Part shown: piece by piece, positions 24,105 to 35,451 of the stretch
Layout of the letters: every line of letters begins with the position of its first letter
How positions within the stretch are numbered: position 1 is the stretch's first letter
DNA from: Streptomyces sp. TP-A0356
Lineage (GTDB): Bacteria; Actinomycetota; Actinomycetes; Streptomycetales; Streptomycetaceae
DNA length: 64,000 bases
NCBI RefSeq assembly: GCF_001417775.1
Contig: NZ_BBZJ01000017.1
Coordinates: 186,001 to 250,000, forward strand
Reading direction: 5' to 3'
Notes under the pieces: model-generated
What the model was told of the DNA's origin: nothing
Databases searched by the model: none
Seen by the model: the letters and a program-made list of their open reading frames with translations, nothing else
Program-made: the position numbers and the translations under genes

Positions 24105-25889
24105 TCACGGCAGCAGCGGGCTGCCCTCCGGTATCGCCGCCCAGCGCCGGGGCGGGCCGGCGACCGCACGCCCGTCGGTCAGACGCAGGCCACCCATCTG
24201 CGAGGCGTACGCCAGACGATAGGCGTCCCACATCTCCACCTTCTCCCACTGCCAGAAGCGGTACAGCCAGTGCAGGTCGGGCTCGTCGCCCCACACGGAC
24301 CCGAGCTCCTCGTGCCGTTCGCCAGGGCCGTCGCGCGAGAACTGGCCGAACGTGCCCCCCTTGGGGTTGAAATACAGCCCGTACGCGGTGGTGCCGGGTG
24401 ACAGTGCGTCCAGCACCGCCTCCGTGCTCACCGTGAACCACGAGGGCTGGAGCAGCACGCAGCCGCCCGGGACGCCGGTCACCCCCACGAACCGCTCGGC
24501 CTCCTCGTCGTAGGGGTCGAAGCCGTCAGGCCCGGTGCCGTACGGGCCGGGCTCCGAGTCCAGGTCCAGTGGGGGCGCGGCGGCCGGGTCGGCACCCAGG
24601 CGCCGGATCGCCGTCTCCTCGTCGATTCCCGCCACGAAGGCGACCGAGAGGCCCTCGGTGTGGATGCCGCAGAAGACGGCGGCCCTGCGGTCGGCGTCCT
24701 CCTGGGCCGCGCGTTCCTGCGCGGTGAGCGGCACCGCGCCCGGCAACGCCTCGAAGACGCCGGCCAGTTCGGTGGTGAGCGCCAGCCGCCCCGGTGAGCG
24801 GCCGCCCAGCTGCGGACTCCAGGCGTCGGCGCCCGCGGCGAGGAGCAGTTCCACGGCCTCACGCGCACCATGGGAGACGGCCTCCCAGAGCGGCGTACGC
24901 CCGGTGGGCGACCGGATGTCCACGTCCTCGATGTGGCGCAGGAGTTCGGCGACGGCCTCGGGTGAGCCGTGCTGTGCGGCGAGGTGCAGTGGGGTCTCCT
25001 CGGTCCATGATCCGACCGGTCCCACGGGATCCGCGCCATGGGCCAGTCGTGACCTGATCAGCCCGGCGTCCTTCCACCTCTCCCCTGCCATCCCCTCCCA
25101 GTCGCCGCGGTCCGGGTCGGACCTGGGCGGGCCCTCCGGACGGTGTCCGAGGCGCCCGGAGGGGCCGAGGGGTACGGCCGTGGCGGATGCGGCCATGATC
25201 TCGAAGGGACCCGTACCGGCGATCAGGAAGCCCCTGCCGCTGTCCTCGGTCGCGGCGGCGGCAACTGACTCCTCCTGCTGCGAGTCGTCCTCCTCCACCG
25301 GCCAGACCGCCACCGCGTCGGCGGCCGCGTCCCGCAGTGCCGTCGCGTCGATCTGCGTGTGTGTCTCGGGCACGCCCTTGTCGGGCCATTCCACGACCAG
25401 GTGCATCGGGCCCGCGGGCGGCAGCTGCGAGAGGTGCAGCTGGATGTCGTAGTGGAACCCGCCACCTCCCCCTGCCCGCAGTTGGAGAGTCGGTCGGGGC
25501 GGTCCTTCGGCGGGCGCGGGCCACGGCCGGCCGTCCAGGGTGGTCACCCGCCGCCCGTCGGCGAGCAGCACCCCGCAGCGCAGGGCTCCGGCACCGCCCC
25601 GGCCGCCGCCCCAGTGGACGGGGTGCTCCGCGCCGCCCTCCCGCACGGTCCGCAGGAAGACACCCAGCCGTAAGGTCACCGAGCCCGGCCACACCTCCCA
25701 GCCGGTGAGCACGATCCGCGCGTCGGGACCGGCGCCGACCTCGATGACCTGGGACAGTTGCGCCGGCACGAACCAGTCCTGGGGCGGGTACGCCTCGTCG
25801 TCCGCCTGGCGATAAGCGCCCAGTCGACGTGTCTCGGACCGCGGCTCGCACGGCGGGTCCGGCACGATCAATCCGTCGAAGAAGTTCAT
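24105..25889 (-). CDS. Ankyrin repeat protein of unknown function (594 aa)
   Basis: ATG 25889 was chosen as the first start after which composition becomes normal. The N-terminal ~250 residues form an unknown beta-rich domain (VLTGWEVWPGSVTLRLGVFL, FHYDIQLHLSQLP). Residues ~300-380 contain two or three ankyrin repeats (TPLHLAAQHGSPEAVAELL, TPLWEAVSHGAREAVELLL). The C-terminal ~190 residues form another domain with VLLQPSWFTVSTEAV and a Trp-rich end (WLYRFWQWEKVEMWDAY). No signal peptide or membrane helix. Ankyrin repeats mediate protein binding, so the protein is probably a cytoplasmic adaptor. It converges with the ABC operon. Confidence 0.75.
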   Translation of the reverse strand: MNFFDGLIVPDPPCEPRSETRRLGAYRQADDEAYPPQDWFVPAQLSQVIEVGAGPDARIVLTGWEVWPGSVTLRLGVFLRTVREGGAEHPVHWGGGRGGAGALRCGVLLADGRRVTTLDGRPWPAPAEGPPRPTLQLRAGGGGGFHYDIQLHLSQLPPAGPMHLVVEWPDKGVPETHTQIDATALRDAAADAVAVWPVEEDDSQQEESVAAAATEDSGRGFLIAGTGPFEIMAASATAVPLGPSGRLGHRPEGPPRSDPDRGDWEGMAGERWKDAGLIRSRLAHGADPVGPVGSWTEETPLHLAAQHGSPEAVAELLRHIEDVDIRSPTGRTPLWEAVSHGAREAVELLLAAGADAWSPQLGGRSPGRLALTTELAGVFEALPGAVPLTAQERAAQEDADRRAAVFCGIHTEGLSVAFVAGIDEETAIRRLGADPAAAPPLDLDSEPGPYGTGPDGFDPYDEEAERFVGVTGVPGGCVLLQPSWFTVSTEAVLDALSPGTTAYGLYFNPKGGTFGQFSRDGPGERHEELGSVWGDEPDLHWLYRFWQWEKVEMWDAYRLAYASQMGGLRLTDGRAVAGPPRRWAAIPEGSPLLP

Positions 25890-25950
25890 GAGTTGATCGT
25901 GACACCCGCCACTGACAACCGGTCCTCCGCTCGTGTCCGGCACAGGCGTC

Positions 25951-26424
25951 TCACGCCTCCTTCTGCCCCGCCCCCGCGAGTGCCGCGACCCGCTCCACCG
26001 CGAACGCGTACCCCTGCACACCGCAGCCCGCGATGACACCGTCGGCGCGCAGGGAGACGTACGAGTGGTGCCGGAACTGCTCGCGCTGGTGGATGTTGGA
26101 GATGTGGACCTCCACCACCGGCAGCCCGTCACAGGTGTTGAGCGCGTCGAGGATCGCGACGGAGGTGTGCGAGTAGGCGGCCGGGTTGATCACGATCCCG
26201 GCGTGGTTCGACCGCGCCTCGTGGATCCACTCCACCAGCTCGCCCTCATGGTTGGACTGCCGGAAGTCCACCGTGCCTCCATACGCGGCCGCCGTCTTCG
26301 CGCACAGGGCCTCGACGTCAGCGAGCGTGTCGGAGCCGTAGATCTCGGGCTGCCGCTGCCCGAGCAGGTTCAGGTTGGGGCCGTTGAGGATCATGATCGG
26401 GGCGTTGGCGAGGGTGTGGGGCAC
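25951..26424 (-). CDS. aroQ: Type II 3-dehydroquinate dehydratase (157 aa)
   Basis: It converts 3-dehydroquinate to 3-dehydroshikimate in the shikimate pathway (or in quinate breakdown). GTG 26424 behind GGAGGAA is the start. Hallmarks: [11 protein letters not shown] near the N-terminus, catalytic Tyr in PEIYG, the flexible loop [26 protein letters not shown], and [16 protein letters not shown] with the active-site His. Length is normal for the dodecameric type II enzyme. The divergent gene encodes an MHS-family transporter that may import a related substrate. Confidence 0.95.
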   Translation of the reverse strand: MPHTLANAPIMILNGPNLNLLGQRQPEIYGSDTLADVEALCAKTAAAYGGTVDFRQSNHEGELVEWIHEARSNHAGIVINPAAYSHTSVAILDALNTCDGLPVVEVHISNIHQREQFRHHSYVSLRADGVIAGCGVQGYAFAVERVAALAGAGQKEA

Positions 26425-26674
26425 GGTTCCTCCGGTCCGTTCGGATCTGCCGGCCCAATGAAGGACCGCTGCTCGGCCCGGTCTATCACGATGTGCCGGG
26501 CAGGCGATCACCCCTGCTCCCGCCGTCGAACGGGCCGAGTCGGACCAGGAGTTGCCACGCGCCCGTCCGAAGCTGTCGTTCCGGTTGACCGGCGCACGCC
26601 CGCCCCACCCCACGGATGCGCCGAGCCCCCACGCGCCCCCGTAAGTCGCCGTCACCCTGGGTAGTTGACTCGGC

Positions 26675-27979
26675 ATGCACGACGTACGCACCGTAAGGGC
26701 TCCCTCCATGCTCCGCCTCGCGGCCGCCTCGCTCGCCGGAACGGCCATCGAGTTCTACGACTTCTTCGCCTACGGGACCGCGGCCGCCCTGGTCCTGGGA
26801 CCCCTGTTCTTCCCGACGTTCTCGCCGTTGGCGGGCACGCTGGCCGCCTTCGGGACCTTCGGGGTCGGCTTCGTGGCGCGGCCCCTCGGCTCGGTGCTGT
26901 TCGGGCACATCGGTGACCGGCGCGGGCGACGGCCCGTTCTCGTCGTCTCCCTGCTGCTGACCGGGGCCGCGACGGTGGCGGTCGGCTGCGTACCGACGTA
27001 CGGCACGATCGGTACGGCGGCTCCCGTGCTCCTCCTCGTGCTGCGTTTCCTCCAGGGGCTCGGCCTCGGCGGGGAGTGGGGCGGCGCGGTGCTGCTGACG
27101 GCGGAGCACGCGCCGGCCGGGCGGCGCGTACTGTGGTCGAGCTTTCCGCAGGTGGGGCCATCCCTCGGGTTCGTACTGGCCAACGGCGTGATGCTGGGGC
27201 TGTCGGCGGCACTGTCGGACGCGCAGTTCGCCTCCTGGGGCTGGCGGATCCCGTTCTGGGGCGCGGGGGTGCTGGCGGCAGCGGGTCTGTGGCTGCGCGG
27301 TTCGCTCGCGGAGAGCCCGCTCTTCCTTGAGATCGACGACCACGCGCGCGTGCCGCTCGCCGAGGTCGTGCGCCGCCACTGGCGGCTCGTCCTGCTGACC
27401 GCAGGCGCGCTCGCGGTGGGCTACGCGGTCTTCTACACCGTGACCACCTGGTCCCTGGCGTACGCGACGGAGCGGCTCGGCGTGAGCCGTACGGTCATGC
27501 TCGCGTGTGTCATGGCCACCGTCGCTGTGCAGGGCGCCATGACCCCGGTGCTGGCGCTCGCGGGAGACCGCTACGGGCGACGGCCGCTGTGCCTGGCGGG
27601 CTGCGCCGGCGTCGCCCTGTGGATGTTTCCCATGGTCGCCCTGCTGTCGACGGGCGAACCCCTGTGGATGTTCCTGGGCTTCCTCGGGGCGATGCTCTCC
27701 TTCATCACGATGTTCGCCGTGATCGCCGCGTATCTGCCCGAGTTGTACGAGCCCCGGGTGCGGTGCACAGGCGCGGCCGTGGGCTACAACCTCGGCGGAG
27801 TGATCGGTGGCGCCCTCACCCCCATCGTGGCCACAGCGCTGGCCGAGCACGGAGGCCGGGTGCCCTGGGGTGTCGGCGCCTATCTGACCGCCGTGGCCCT
27901 GCTCAGCCTGGGGTGCTTCGCACTGCTGCCGGAGACCCGCCCCGTCCCGGTCGCGGTGACGGAACCCGCACCCGGTTGA
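26675..27979 (+). CDS. MHS-family (metabolite:H+ symporter) MFS transporter (434 aa)
   Basis: Twelve membrane helices of the ShiA/ProP type are visible. Helix 1 has the family motif [11 protein letters not shown]. Loop 2-3 reads [13 protein letters not shown] and loop 8-9 DRYGRRPL, both MFS signature loops. Helix 4-5 has [20 protein letters not shown] members import dicarboxylates, shikimate, betaine and similar organic acids with protons. Divergence from aroQ points to shikimate, quinate or dehydroquinate as candidates, as inference. Confidence 0.9.
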   Translation: MHDVRTVRAPSMLRLAAASLAGTAIEFYDFFAYGTAAALVLGPLFFPTFSPLAGTLAAFGTFGVGFVARPLGSVLFGHIGDRRGRRPVLVVSLLLTGAATVAVGCVPTYGTIGTAAPVLLLVLRFLQGLGLGGEWGGAVLLTAEHAPAGRRVLWSSFPQVGPSLGFVLANGVMLGLSAALSDAQFASWGWRIPFWGAGVLAAAGLWLRGSLAESPLFLEIDDHARVPLAEVVRRHWRLVLLTAGALAVGYAVFYTVTTWSLAYATERLGVSRTVMLACVMATVAVQGAMTPVLALAGDRYGRRPLCLAGCAGVALWMFPMVALLSTGEPLWMFLGFLGAMLSFITMFAVIAAYLPELYEPRVRCTGAAVGYNLGGVIGGALTPIVATALAEHGGRVPWGVGAYLTAVALLSLGCFALLPETRPVPVAVTEPAPG

Positions 27980-28004
27980 GCCCACGTCGGCGCCGCGCGC
28001 ACGT

Positions 28005-29105
28005 CTACGGGGTGACCGCCAGCTCCAGGTACGCCGCGAACAGCACCAGATGGACGCCTCCCTGCAGCGGCGTGGCACGCCCGGGCACCACCGTCAAAGA
28101 GCCCACGACCACGGTCAGCGCGAGCAGCGCCATATGGAGGGGGCCGAGGCCGAGGACGAGTGGTCCGGACAGCCACACGGACGCCAGCGCGACGGCGGGG
28201 ATGGTCAGGCCGATGCTGGCCATCGCGGAGCCGAGGGCGAGGTTGAGGCTGGTCTGGACCCGATCGCGGCGCGCCGACCGCAGCGCGGCGATCGTCTCGG
28301 GCAGCAGCACGAGCAGCGCGATGATCACACCGACGACGGCCTGCGGCATACCGGCCGCAGCCACACCTGACTCGATGGTCGGTGACACCCCCTTGGCGAG
28401 TCCGACCACGCCGATGAGGGCGAGGGCGAGCAGGCCCACACTGAGGGCCGCGGTGCGAGCGGACGGCACGTCGGCGTGCTCGTCCGCGGTGATCACCTGC
28501 CCTTGCCGGGTGATCGGGAGGAAGTAGTCGCGGTGACGTACGGTCTGGGTCGCCACGAACAGGCCGTACAGCACCAGTGAGGCGAGCGCGGCGAAGGTGA
28601 GCTGGGCCGGGGAGAACTCCGGGCCGGGCCTGCTCGTGGTGAAGGTGGGCAGGACCAGGCTGAGGGTGGCCAAGGTCGCGACGGTGGCGAGTGCCGCTCC
28701 GGTGCCCTCGGGGTTGAAGACCGCGATTCCGTGCCGTAGTGAGGCGACCAGGAGGCTCAGTCCCAGGACGCCGTTGCAGGTGATCATCACCGCCGCGAAA
28801 ACGGTGTCACGGGCCAGGGTCGCGCTCTTGCCCCCGCCGTCCGCCATGAGGGTGACGATGAGCGCCACTTCGATGATCGTGACGGCGATCGCCAGAACCA
28901 GCGAGCCGAAGGGCTCACCGACCCGGTGTGCGACCACTTCGGCGTGGTGGACGGCGGCCAGGACGGATCCGGCGAGGACCAAAGTCACCAGGGCGACGAC
29001 CGCGCCGGGCAGATCGCGCCCCCAGGTGAAGGCCAGCAGGACCACCGCAGCCACCGGCACGACGGTCGTCCACCGCGCCACGAGTGACCGGAGCCCGACG
29101 ATCAT
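28005..29105 (-). CDS. Ca2+/H+ antiporter family protein (ChaA-like, 366 aa)
   Basis: It is a cation/proton exchanger of the inner membrane. ATG 29105 starts a protein with ten or eleven helices. The two cation-binding repeats show as EPFGSLVLAIAVTIIEVAL (N-half) and VLLPETIAALRSARRD with NLALGSAMASIGLTIP (C-half). The acidic residues in 'VTIIE' and 'LLPE' are the expected ion ligands. Length matches ChaA / y4hA-type transporters. It lies next to terC, another metal-ion membrane protein, on the same strand. Confidence 0.88.
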   Translation of the reverse strand: MIVGLRSLVARWTTVVPVAAVVLLAFTWGRDLPGAVVALVTLVLAGSVLAAVHHAEVVAHRVGEPFGSLVLAIAVTIIEVALIVTLMADGGGKSATLARDTVFAAVMITCNGVLGLSLLVASLRHGIAVFNPEGTGAALATVATLATLSLVLPTFTTSRPGPEFSPAQLTFAALASLVLYGLFVATQTVRHRDYFLPITRQGQVITADEHADVPSARTAALSVGLLALALIGVVGLAKGVSPTIESGVAAAGMPQAVVGVIIALLVLLPETIAALRSARRDRVQTSLNLALGSAMASIGLTIPAVALASVWLSGPLVLGLGPLHMALLALTVVVGSLTVVPGRATPLQGGVHLVLFAAYLELAVTP

Positions 29106-29223
29106 GCTGCGATCGTCGCAGACGTACCCCTGGCGCGCATTCCCGCTCCGGTCATCGGCGTCCTCGAACGGGGTGCCCGGCTGCGCGCCGGGGGACCCGC
29201 GGTCACGTTGACGCCCCATGCCG

Positions 29224-30222
29224 TCATATCTCGACGCCGTCCTTCCGAGCGCCTTCGGCGTCCTGCTGTGCCGCCCTGGCCGCGTCCTTCCGGGAAGCCA
29301 TCAGGCTGGTGATCGTCGTGACGATCAGGACCGCACAGATCACCCCGAGGGAGACCGGGATGGAGATCTCGGGGACGTGGACCCCGGACTCGTGGAGCGC
29401 GTGCAGCACCAGCTTGACGCCGATGAAGCCGAGGATGATCGACAGGCCGTACGAGAGGTGGACCAGCTTCTTGAGCAGGCCGCCGATGAGGAAGTACAGC
29501 TGCCTCAGGCCCATCAGCGCGAACGCGTTGGCCGTGAAGACGATGTACGGGTCCTGGGTCAGGCCGAAGATCGCCGGGATGGAGTCGAGGGCGAAGAGCA
29601 CGTCAGTGGTACCGATCGCGAGCATCACGACAAGCATCGGCGTCATGACGCGCTTGCCGTTCTCCCGGATCCAGAGCTTGGTGCCGTGGTACCGGTCGGC
29701 CACGCCGAAGCGGCGCTCGGCCGTCTTCAGCAGCCTGTTCTCCTCGTACTCCTCGTCCTCCTCATCGGCCCTGGCCTCCTGGACCAGCTTCCAGGCGGTC
29801 CATATCAGGAACGCGCCGAAGAGGTAGAAGACCCAGGAGAAGGACGCGATGATCGCGGCTCCCGCGGCGATGAAGCCGGCCCGCAGGACCAGGGCTATGA
29901 GCACACCGACCAGAAGCACGCGCTGCTGGTACCGCGGAGGCACCGCGAACTTCGCCATGATCAGGACGAACACGAAGAGGTTGTCGACGCTCAGCGACTT
30001 CTCGGTGATGAAGCCGGCGAGGAACTCTGCGGCGGGTCGGCCACCGCCGAAGAAGAGCAGTCCCAGTCCGAACAGTCCGGCGAGGGCGATCCAGACGATC
30101 GTCCAGATACCGGCTTCCTTGACGGACACGTCGTGCGGCTTGCGGCCGATGAAGAAGTCGACCGCGATCAGGGCAGCGAGGCCCACGATCGTCAGGACCC
30201 ACAGGGTCGGGGAAACATTCAC
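29224..30222 (-). CDS. terC: TerC-family membrane protein, likely Mn2+ exporter (332 aa)
   Basis: TerC proteins are membrane exchangers; several export manganese and supply metal to exoenzymes. The start is GTG 30222. Signature segments: TEKSLSVDNLFVFVLI and ATTDVLFALDSIPAIFG-type (here GTTDVLFALDSIPAI), with conserved Asp residues in the helices. An acidic loop (RADEEDEEYEENR) lies after the sixth helix. Its GGAGG ribosome binding site is in the 3' arm of a 10-bp hairpin that belongs to a probable riboswitch. Two TerD genes lie upstream on the same strand. Confidence 0.92.
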   Translation of the reverse strand: MNVSPTLWVLTIVGLAALIAVDFFIGRKPHDVSVKEAGIWTIVWIALAGLFGLGLLFFGGGRPAAEFLAGFITEKSLSVDNLFVFVLIMAKFAVPPRYQQRVLLVGVLIALVLRAGFIAAGAAIIASFSWVFYLFGAFLIWTAWKLVQEARADEEDEEYEENRLLKTAERRFGVADRYHGTKLWIRENGKRVMTPMLVVMLAIGTTDVLFALDSIPAIFGLTQDPYIVFTANAFALMGLRQLYFLIGGLLKKLVHLSYGLSIILGFIGVKLVLHALHESGVHVPEISIPVSLGVICAVLIVTTITSLMASRKDAARAAQQDAEGARKDGVEI

Positions 30223-30425
30223 TGCGCCTCCGGCAGTACGTCACGGCATGAGTCAGCGTCGTCAGCGTCGTCGCTGCCGGAGGTCTCTTCCACCCGAGGA
30301 CGCCCGGGCGCGTGGTGCGCCCGGTGCCTGCGGGCCGACGCCCCGAGATCTTGCCTGATCCGTACTGACGGGTGCGCCGCAGCAGTCAGGGAGTACTCCC
30401 CTCCGTGTGAAAGAGAGTACCCAAT
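30223..30425 (-). promoter_or_regulatory. Probable yybP-ykoY-type (manganese) riboswitch leader of terC
   Basis: On the minus strand, just after the probable promoter, the leader has AGGGGAGTA followed by a small stem (CTGAC ... GTCAG) and then GC-rich stems. Close to the start codon a perfect 10-bp hairpin (30274-30283 with 30227-30236) has the terC ribosome binding site GGAGG in its 3' arm. GGGGAGTA is a hallmark of the yybP-ykoY class, which often precedes terC/alx genes. A sequestered ribosome site fits translational control. The match to the second conserved loop was not verified. Confidence 0.55.
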
Positions 30426-30516
30426 CACCAAGAGCAGGTAAAGGAAATAGCAAAGGAATCGTCAAGTTGACTGATGGAAGCCGATTTACCCGTTCTTGGT
30501 GGCTGGCGGGACGGCG

Positions 30517-32481
30517 TCAGTGGCCCCAGGCTCGGCGGGCCTCGGCCACCCGCGCGAGCGCCTGGTGGAGCACCTGGCTGCCCCGCGGGACGCGCGGCGG
30601 CTCGTACGTCCAGGAGTGACCCACCCAAGGGTCCGCGAGGTGGTCGTCGGGCGTCGGGGTGAGACGCAGCAAGGAGCGCCAGAGCGGGTCGAGCAGCGGC
30701 CCGTAGGCGGTGGCGTCCTCCCGGTCGGCGACCATCATCAGATGCGCACCCACGGCCGGGCCCTCGTCGGCGAGATAGCGCAGCTGCGTCACGGCCCGGT
30801 CGTCGAAACCGTGCGGGAAGTCGTTGACGATCAGCAGTTGTTCCGCCGTGTCGAGATCGGGCGGCAGGGAGTCGGAGGCACCGCCGCGCACCGCCATCTG
30901 CATCAGGTCGACGCGCCGGGTGAGCCGGGTCAGCACGTCTGCCACCCCGGCCGCGCCCGCGGCAGGCGGAGCGGCGAGCGCCCCTGACTGCACCAGGGGC
31001 GCGAGCACCGCAGCGCCGGAACCCGCCGGGTCGACGACGTGCACCGTGAACTCCCCGGGCGGGTACACGGCGAGCAGTCGTGCCGAGTGCGTCACCGCCG
31101 TCTCCATGGCCAGGCGGCGCAGTTCGTCCGAGTCCGCGAGCGGGTCGAGGGATCCGGCGCGGCCGCTGTCGATCCACAGACCCCGCTCCAGCGGCAGCCG
31201 GACCAGCATGGGGATGCGCAGGCTCTCGCTCTCGGGGAGAAGGAGGTCGCCCAGGCGCACCGCCATGGGGATCTCCATCGGCACCTGATAGCCGTGCCAG
31301 ACCGGGCTGTCCCAGCGTGCGAACGCCGGAGGCAGAGCTGGCTCGACGACATCGGACTCGGCGATGAGCTGGGTGAGGTCGCGGTCGAGCGCGGCCTTGG
31401 CCTGGTCGACGAGCTGGGCGTGCTTGGCCTGGGCCGCCTCACGGGCGGCGTCACCCTGCCTGCCGACGCGGCTGCGCGGATCGGACAGGACCCTGTCCAG
31501 TTCCTGCTCCATGCGCGAGTCGGCGAAATCGACGGCACTGCGGTACGCGGCCGCCGTGCGTGCCAGGTCCTCGAACATGCCCCACACCTGGTTGTAGAGC
31601 CGCTCCTCCATGGACCAACCGGTCGCGTCGCCCGCGACGGGCTGCGCGGGCTGTCCGGGAGGGGCCGGAGGCACGGTCGGCGGGGGCGGGGGCGGCGCCG
31701 CCGTCTGCCGGCCGGGGTGGTGGTAGTTGATCGGTCCGCCGGGGCCGGACTGCGGGACCGGGTCCGGCGAGCCGGGGAGGTCGTCATACGGACTGCCCTG
31801 CTGCGGCACGCCGGACGGGCCCTGCTGCGGCGGTACGGTGGCGGCGCCCTGGGGAGCCGCCGGGGCGGCCGTCTGCCGCGTGCGGTCGCTGTCCGGCAGA
31901 CGCGCCGGGGGCGGTGCCACCGAGCGGGCCAGGCTGCGCGCCACCGCGTCATCGATGGTTCCCGCCAGCTGCCGGGCCTCGGGCAGACCCTGGTCCGCGA
32001 GGAGCGCGGCGAGCCCGCCCGCGTATCCCTGGCCGACCGCTCGGACCTTCCAGGCGCCCTGTCTGCGGTAGAGCTCCAGCGCGATGACGGCGGACTCGGA
32101 GTCCAGGCCGGTGAGGGTGTAGCTGGCGACCTCGGAGCCGTCGAGCGCGGTGACCGCCACGAAGGGGGCGGCAACGGTGCCGAACCGCACCGGGCCCCCC
32201 ATCCCCGTCGGAAGGGCGAGCAGCACATGGACCCGGTGCGCGCCCTCCGGCAGGGCGTCCAGGTCCAACGCGAGACGATGGTCGGCCGCAGCCTGCTCGG
32301 AGACCTCGACGCCCGGCAGCGTGGGCGCGCCCGGATGGGCCACCCACTCGATGCCGCGCACCTTGCCCTGCGCGTCGCCGAGCGTGGCCCCTGCCACGAT
32401 CGGCTTGCCGGCCGACACCCGGATCTCAAGTCGGACCTGGGGAAGCGGATGGTTCTGCCCCCGGACCAGCTCGGCCGTCAT
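30517..32481 (-). CDS. TerD-domain protein with degenerate FtsK-like C-terminal domain (654 aa)
   Basis: Residues 1-190 are a TerD-type calcium-binding domain (LALDLDALPEGAHRVHVLL, FVAVTALDGSEVASYTL, IALELYRRQGAWKVRAVGQGYAGG). A Pro/Gln-rich linker (about 195-290) and a helical stretch follow. The last ~300 residues look like an FtsK/EssC-type ATPase fold (MAVRLGDLLLPESESLRIP, VHVVDPAGSGAAVLAPL, LLIVNDFPHGFDDRAV), but the P-loop position has no GK(S/T). TerD proteins take part in stress-response assemblies tied to tellurite, phage and colicin resistance. It is 45 bases downstream of the short TerD gene. Confidence 0.75.
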   Translation of the reverse strand: MTAELVRGQNHPLPQVRLEIRVSAGKPIVAGATLGDAQGKVRGIEWVAHPGAPTLPGVEVSEQAAADHRLALDLDALPEGAHRVHVLLALPTGMGGPVRFGTVAAPFVAVTALDGSEVASYTLTGLDSESAVIALELYRRQGAWKVRAVGQGYAGGLAALLADQGLPEARQLAGTIDDAVARSLARSVAPPPARLPDSDRTRQTAAPAAPQGAATVPPQQGPSGVPQQGSPYDDLPGSPDPVPQSGPGGPINYHHPGRQTAAPPPPPPTVPPAPPGQPAQPVAGDATGWSMEERLYNQVWGMFEDLARTAAAYRSAVDFADSRMEQELDRVLSDPRSRVGRQGDAAREAAQAKHAQLVDQAKAALDRDLTQLIAESDVVEPALPPAFARWDSPVWHGYQVPMEIPMAVRLGDLLLPESESLRIPMLVRLPLERGLWIDSGRAGSLDPLADSDELRRLAMETAVTHSARLLAVYPPGEFTVHVVDPAGSGAAVLAPLVQSGALAAPPAAGAAGVADVLTRLTRRVDLMQMAVRGGASDSLPPDLDTAEQLLIVNDFPHGFDDRAVTQLRYLADEGPAVGAHLMMVADREDATAYGPLLDPLWRSLLRLTPTPDDHLADPWVGHSWTYEPPRVPRGSQVLHQALARVAEARRAWGH

Positions 32482-32526
32482 CGCCTCGTCCCCCTACCTC
32501 GCTCGTGTGCCCAGGCGTCCGGCCGC

Positions 32527-33105
32527 CTACAGGTGCGGCAGGATCGCGGGCATCAGGTCCTGGAACGTACGGCCGTTGGCCGGGGTGCCCAGGGCCGTCA
32601 TCGTCCAGCCGGGGCCCGCACGGTGCACCTTCGCCATGATCTGCGCCGTGTACGCGCCGCCGCCCGCGAGCGTGTAGCGGGCGAGCTCCTGGCCGTTGGT
32701 CTCGTCGACCAGGCGGCAGAACGCGTTCTGCACCTCCTGGAACGTCTGGCCCGTGAACGAGTTCACGGTGAAGACGATCTGGTCGATGTGGACCGGGACG
32801 CGCTGCAGGTCGACGAGGATCGCCTCGTCGTCGCCGCCCTGGCCCGCACCGCCGACGAGGTTGTCACCGGTGTGCCGCACGGAGCCGTCGTCGCTCACCA
32901 GGTGGCGGAAGAAGACCACGTCCACGGGCTGCTTGTCCGCGAACAGCACGGCGGACGCATCGAGGTCGATCTCCCGGGTGCGCGAACCGAACAGCCCACG
33001 CCGGGGGGCGGCCTGCCAGCCGAGCCCCATGCGCACCGCGGTCAGCGTGCCTCCGTCGTTCTTCTGCAGACTGATGGCCTGACCCTTGGCCAAGTTGACC
33101 GTCAC
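32527..33105 (-). CDS. terD: TerD-family calcium-binding stress protein (192 aa)
   Basis: The single-domain form of TerD: SLQKNDGGTLTAVRMGLGW, DLDASAVLFADKQPVD, the ligand loop HTGDNLVGGAGQGGDDE, and VDLQRVPVHIDQIVFTVNSF. The Asp-rich loop binds Ca2+ in solved TerD structures. GTG 33105 follows GAGAGGGG. It heads a likely operon with the 654-aa TerD protein and may be co-regulated with terC downstream. Soluble and cytoplasmic. Confidence 0.92.
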   Translation of the reverse strand: MTVNLAKGQAISLQKNDGGTLTAVRMGLGWQAAPRRGLFGSRTREIDLDASAVLFADKQPVDVVFFRHLVSDDGSVRHTGDNLVGGAGQGGDDEAILVDLQRVPVHIDQIVFTVNSFTGQTFQEVQNAFCRLVDETNGQELARYTLAGGGAYTAQIMAKVHRAGPGWTMTALGTPANGRTFQDLMPAILPHL

Positions 33106-33266
33106 GCGCTGTTCCCCTCTCGAGCTGTTCCCCTGTTGGCCGCGTACTCCGCGGATGGCAAAACCCTACGCAGGGGCACTGACAGTGCCGAACCCCGGAC
33201 CGCGCTTTGTGTCGGTGTTGCAACACACTGCGCATATACCGAGGTCCGGCACGAGTCGGGGGAACG

Positions 33267-35411
<2,145 letters not shown>

Positions 35412-35451
35412 GTCATCAACCGTACGACCCCCCACTGACAACGGGGGTCGG

